DNA from: Pollutimonas nitritireducens | GTDB lineage: Bacteria > Pseudomonadota > Gammaproteobacteria > Burkholderiales > Burkholderiaceae_B | Direction: 5' to 3' | Assembly: GCF_002849615.1 (NCBI RefSeq) | Contig: NZ_PDNV01000001.1 | Coordinates: forward strand, 248,001 to 312,000 | DNA length: 64,000 nt | Part shown: positions 57,591-64,000 of the stretch, one piece after another | How positions within the stretch are numbered: the first letter of the stretch is position 1 | How the letters are laid out: each line of letters starts with the position of its first letter | Notes under the pieces: model-generated | Databases searched by the model: none | What the model saw: the letters and a program-made list of their open reading frames with translations, nothing else | What the model was told of the DNA's origin: nothing | Program-made: the position numbers and the translations under genes

Positions 57591-60500
57591 ATGCCTTATT
57601 CGTTCACCGAAAAAAAGCGCATACGCAAGAGCTTCGCCAAGCGTGAAGACGTCCAGGACGTCCCTTACCTTTTGGCGACTCAACTGCAATCATTTAAAAC
57701 ATTTCTGCAGGCGGATACTACACCTTCCAAACGCAAAGATGAGGGCCTGCAAGCGGCCTTTAGTTCAATCTTCCCAATCGTTAGCCACAATCAAATGGCG
57801 CGGCTTGAGTTCGTGAGCTATGTGCTTGGCGAACCTGTGTTTGATGTCAAGGAATGCCAGCTGCGCGGGCTGACCTATGCTTCGCCGTTGCGTGCCAAGG
57901 TACGCCTGGTTCTGCTGGACCGCGAAGTCAGCAAGCCCACTGTCAAAGAAGTCAAAGAGCAGGAAGTGTACATGGGCGAAATTCCGCTCATGACCAATAC
58001 TGGTTCTTTCGTGATCAATGGCACGGAACGTGTCATTGTTTCCCAGTTGCACCGTTCGCCTGGTGTCTTTTTCGAGCATGATCGCGGTAAAACGCACAGC
58101 TCGGGCAAGCTGCTGTTCTCGGCGCGTGTGATTCCCTACCGCGGCTCGTGGCTGGATTTCGAGTTCGACCCCAAGGACGTCCTGTTCTTCCGTGTCGACC
58201 GCCGCCGCAAGATGCCTGTCACCATTTTGCTCAAGGCCATCGGGATGACACCCGAAGCCATTCTGGCGTACTTCTCGGATTTCGACAATTTCGAAATCCA
58301 CAAGGAAGGCGGCACCTTGGAATTCGTGTCGGAACGCTGGAAGGGCGAAGTCGCCCACTTTGATATCACCGATCGTGATGGCAAGGTTATTGTCGAGAAA
58401 GACAAGCGCATCAACGCCAAGCATTTGCGCGACCTGGCTGCCGCCAACGTCGAGCGCGTATCCGTGCCTGAAGACTTCCTGCTTGGCCGTGTGCTGGCCA
58501 AGGGTGTGGTCAACCCGGAAACAGGCGAAGTCATCGCCAACGCCAACGACGAGATTTCCGAATCGATGCTTGCCGAGCTACGCGTGGCAAACATCCATGA
58601 AATCCAGACGCTGTACATCAACGATCTGGATCGCGGCGGCTATATTTCGCAAACGTTGCGCACCGACGAAACGGCTGACCAAATGGCCGCGCGCGTTGCC
58701 ATCTATCGCATGATGCGCCCAGGCGAGCCTCCAACCGAGGATGCCGTCGAAGCCTTGTTCCAGCGTTTGTTCTACAGCGAAGACGCCTACGATCTCTCCC
58801 GTGTCGGCCGCATGAAGGTCAACAGCCGCCTGGGCCGTGGTGAAGACATCACCGGACCCATGACGCTGACCAACGAAGACATCCTCCAGACCATCATGGT
58901 GCTGGTCGAGCTGCGTAACGGTCGCGGCCAGATCGATGACATCGATCACCTGGGCAATCGTCGCGTGCGTTGCGTGGGCGAGCTGGCCGAGAACCAGTTC
59001 CGTGCGGGTCTGGTACGTGTCGAGCGTGCAGTGAAAGAACGTCTTGGCCAGGCCGAGACGGAAAATCTGATGCCACACGATCTGATCAATTCCAAGCCGA
59101 TTTCGGCCGCCATCAAGGAATTCTTCGGTTCCAGCCAGTTGTCGCAGTTTATGGACCAGACCAATCCATTGTCCGAAATCACGCACAAACGTCGTGTTTC
59201 GGCACTGGGACCTGGCGGTCTGACACGCGAACGGGCAGGCTTCGAAGTGCGCGACGTGCATCCGACCCACTACGGTCGCGTATGCCCGATCGAAACGCCT
59301 GAAGGTCCGAACATCGGCCTGATCAACTCCATGGCGCTGTACGCTCGCTTGAACGAGTATGGCTTCCTGGAAACGCCTTACCGCAAGATCATCGACGGCA
59401 AGGTCAGTGAACAGATCGATTACTTGTCAGCCATCGAAGAAAGTCACTACGTGATCGCGCAGGCCAACGCGGAGCTCGACGAAGAAGGGCGTTTTGCCGA
59501 TGACCTCGTGGCATGCCGCGAAGCGGGTGAGACCATGCTTACCGCTCCGACCAATGTGCACTACATGGACGTTGCTCCATCGCAGATCGTCTCCGTGGCG
59601 GCGTCGCTGATTCCATTCCTGGAGCACGATGACGCCAACCGGGCACTGATGGGCGCCAACATGCAGCGCCAGGCTGTTCCATGCTTGCGCCCGGAGAAGC
59701 CTCTGGTCGGTACAGGCATCGAGCGCACGGTAGCGGTCGACTCGGGTACAACGGTACAGGCTATCCGTGGCGGTATCGTCGATCACGTCGATGCAGAGCG
59801 TGTGGTGATCCGCGTGAACGATGAAGAAGATATCGCCGGGCAGGTCGGCGTCGATATCTACAACCTCATCAAATACACGCGGTCCAACCAGAATACCAAC
59901 ATCAACCAGCGTCCTATCGTCAAGCGTGGCGATCACGTGGCGCGTGGCGACGTGCTGGCTGATGGCGCCTCGACCGATCTTGGCGAACTGGCGCTGGGCC
60001 AGAACATGCTGATCGCTTTCATGCCCTGGAACGGCTACAACTTCGAAGATTCCATTCTCATCTCCGAAAAAGTCGTGGCCGACGACCGCTACACATCGAT
60101 CCACATCGAAGAACTGACAGTGGTTGCGCGCGACACCAAGCTGGGCGCTGAAGAAATCACCCGCGACATCAGCAATCTGGCCGAAACGCAACTGAATCGT
60201 CTGGATGATTCGGGCATCGTCCATATCGGTGCCGAAGTGCGCGCCGACGACGTGCTGGTCGGCAAAGTCACGCCCAAGGGCGAGACCCAGCTGACTCCCG
60301 AAGAAAAGCTGCTGCGCGCGATTTTTGGCGAGAAGGCCTCCGACGTTAAAGATACGTCGCTGCGCGTGCCTTCGGGCATGGTCGGTACTGTTATCGACGT
60401 GCAGGTCTTCACGCGTGAAGGGATCGAACGCGATAAACGCGCTCAGTCCATCATCGACGATGAATTGCGCCGTTATCGCCAAGACCTCAACGATCAGCTA

Positions 60501-61702
60501 CGTATTGTTGAAAACGACACCTTCGATCGTATCGGCAAGTTCCTGATAGACAAAGTCGTCAACGGCGGCCCGCGCAAGCTGGCCAAGGGTACAGCTATAA
60601 CCAGCGAATACCTTGCCGAGGTCGATCGCTGGCAGTGGTTCGACGTGCGCCTGGCCGATGAGGCCCATGCAATCGTCCTGGAACAGGCCAAGGAATCGGT
60701 CGAACAGAAGCGTCACGAGTTTGACCTTGCGTTTGAAGAAAAGCGCAAGAAGCTGACTCAGGGCGACGAGCTGCCTCCTGGCGTGCTCAAGATGATCAAG
60801 GTTTACCTTGCCGTCAAGCGCCGCCTGCAACCTGGCGACAAGATGGCCGGCCGTCACGGTAACAAGGGTGTCGTTTCGCGTATCACGCCTATCGAAGACA
60901 TGCCGCACATGGCCGACGGGACACCCGCCGACATCGTGCTGAATCCCCTGGGCGTTCCTTCGCGGATGAACGTGGGCCAGGTTCTTGAAGTGCATTTGGG
61001 CTGGGCCGCCAAGGGCGTGGGCTTCCGCATTGCAGACATGCTCGAAGACGAAAAGAATATCCAGATCAAGGATATTCGCACCTATCTCGAGAAGGTCTAC
61101 AACAGCACAGGCGCCAAGGCCCGTATCAGTGAGCTGACCGATGATGAAGTCATCGAGATGGCCCACAACCTGAAAAATGGCGTGCCACTGGCGACGCCGG
61201 TCTTCGACGGTGCCACCGAAGAAGAAATCACCAAGATGCTGGAACTGGCTTACCCCGACGACATCGCCGAAAGCCTCAAGCTTACGGAAACACGTTCGCA
61301 GGCATGGCTGGTGGACGGTCGCACGGGCGAGCAATTCGAACGTCCGGTTACGATCGGCTACATGCACTATCTGAAGCTGCATCACCTGGTTGACGACAAG
61401 ATGCATGCGCGTTCTACTGGTCCATACTCGCTGGTTACCCAGCAGCCATTGGGTGGTAAAGCCCAGTTCGGTGGTCAACGTTTCGGTGAGATGGAAGTGT
61501 GGGCGCTCGAGGCTTACGGTGCTGCATACACCCTGCAGGAAATGCTTACCGTCAAGTCTGACGATATTGCAGGCCGGACCAAGGTGTACGAAAACATCGT
61601 GAAGGGCGACCACGTCATTGACGCCGGTATGCCAGAGTCGTTCAACGTTCTGGTCAAAGAAATTAGATCCCTGTCCCTGGACATGGATTTGGAGCGTAAA
61701 TA

Positions 61703-61703
<1 letters not shown>
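57591..61703 (+). CDS. rpoB: RNA polymerase beta subunit
   Basis: 1370 residues from ATG 57591 ([20 protein letters not shown]). Rifampicin region about 512-540 reads [20 protein letters not shown] then [12 protein letters not shown], wild-type-like at the usual resistance positions (Asp in FMD, His in THK, Ser in VSA). [20 protein letters not shown] and [19 protein letters not shown] follow. The upstream 13-codon extension is not supported. The last codon TAA overlaps the rpoC ATG by one base. Confidence 0.99.

Positions 61704-64000
<2,297 letters not shown>

Overview
The window is a chromosomal origin region of a betaproteobacterium, most likely family Alcaligenaceae (Bordetella/Achromobacter/Pusillimonas side). 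The basis is the conserved gene blocks gyrB-dnaN-dnaA / rpmH-rnpA-yidD-yidC, mnmE, mnmG-rsmG-parA-parB, and tRNA-Tyr/Gly/Thr-tuf-tRNA-Trp-secE-nusG-rplKAJL-rpoBC, plus a Bug/TctC-type solute receptor. The species cannot be read from the sequence alone.

Layout. (1) 1-7.9 kb: divergent LysR start, then a tightly overlapping eight-gene operon for an opine-oxidase-like (HcnABC/OoxAB-type) flavoenzyme with two DAO-type subunits, followed by a Dpp/Opp-type ABC importer without its binding protein. (2) 7.9-14.4 kb: accessory segment with hipBA, gene fragments (LysR, iron-type alcohol dehydrogenase, IS3-family transposase), a Fic AMPylase fused to an AbiEi-like domain with an iteron-like array upstream, and a possible PD-(D/E)XK protein. 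(3) 14,591-20,203: a 5.6-kb relic transposon with 26-bp terminal inverted repeats (one mismatch), TGT...ACA ends, subterminal repeats and a 5-bp target duplication (ACACC), inserted immediately downstream of the gyrB stop codon. It carries a truncated TniQ-like gene, a KfrA-like protein, an hsdM/hsdR deletion scar and a Panacea-type antitoxin with a two-TM partner. (4) 20.2-28.2 kb: gyrB, dnaN, dnaA, rpmH, rnpA, yidD, yidC. (5) 28.2-34 kb: IclR regulator and a TctC/acyl-CoA ligase/citryl-CoA-lyase-like/two-SDR catabolic cluster of unknown substrate. (6) 34-38.2 kb: catalase, DUF421 membrane protein, YciI-like protein, mnmE. (7) 38.2-42.6 kb: a second accessory patch of broken genes (integrase N-terminus joined to RhuM, TOTE remnant, companion protein) and an intact second Fic protein. 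(8) 43.0-45.4 kb: two similar DnaA-box modules, each with inverted boxes exactly 180 bp apart, bracketing a metallophosphatase and a PaiB-like gene; candidate duplicated oriC. (9) 45.5-52.2 kb: aminotransferase, four perfect parS sites, mnmG, rsmG, parA, parB. (10) 52.3-64 kb: tRNAs, tuf, secE, nusG, ribosomal proteins, rpoB and the 5' part of rpoC.

The replication, segregation and transcription genes are intact and ordinary. The unusual content is in the two accessory patches and the intergenic DNA: the gyrB-linked Tn7/Tn5053-like relic, the paired origin-like modules, the iteron-like array before a Fic gene, and repeated signs of internal deletion in defence genes.
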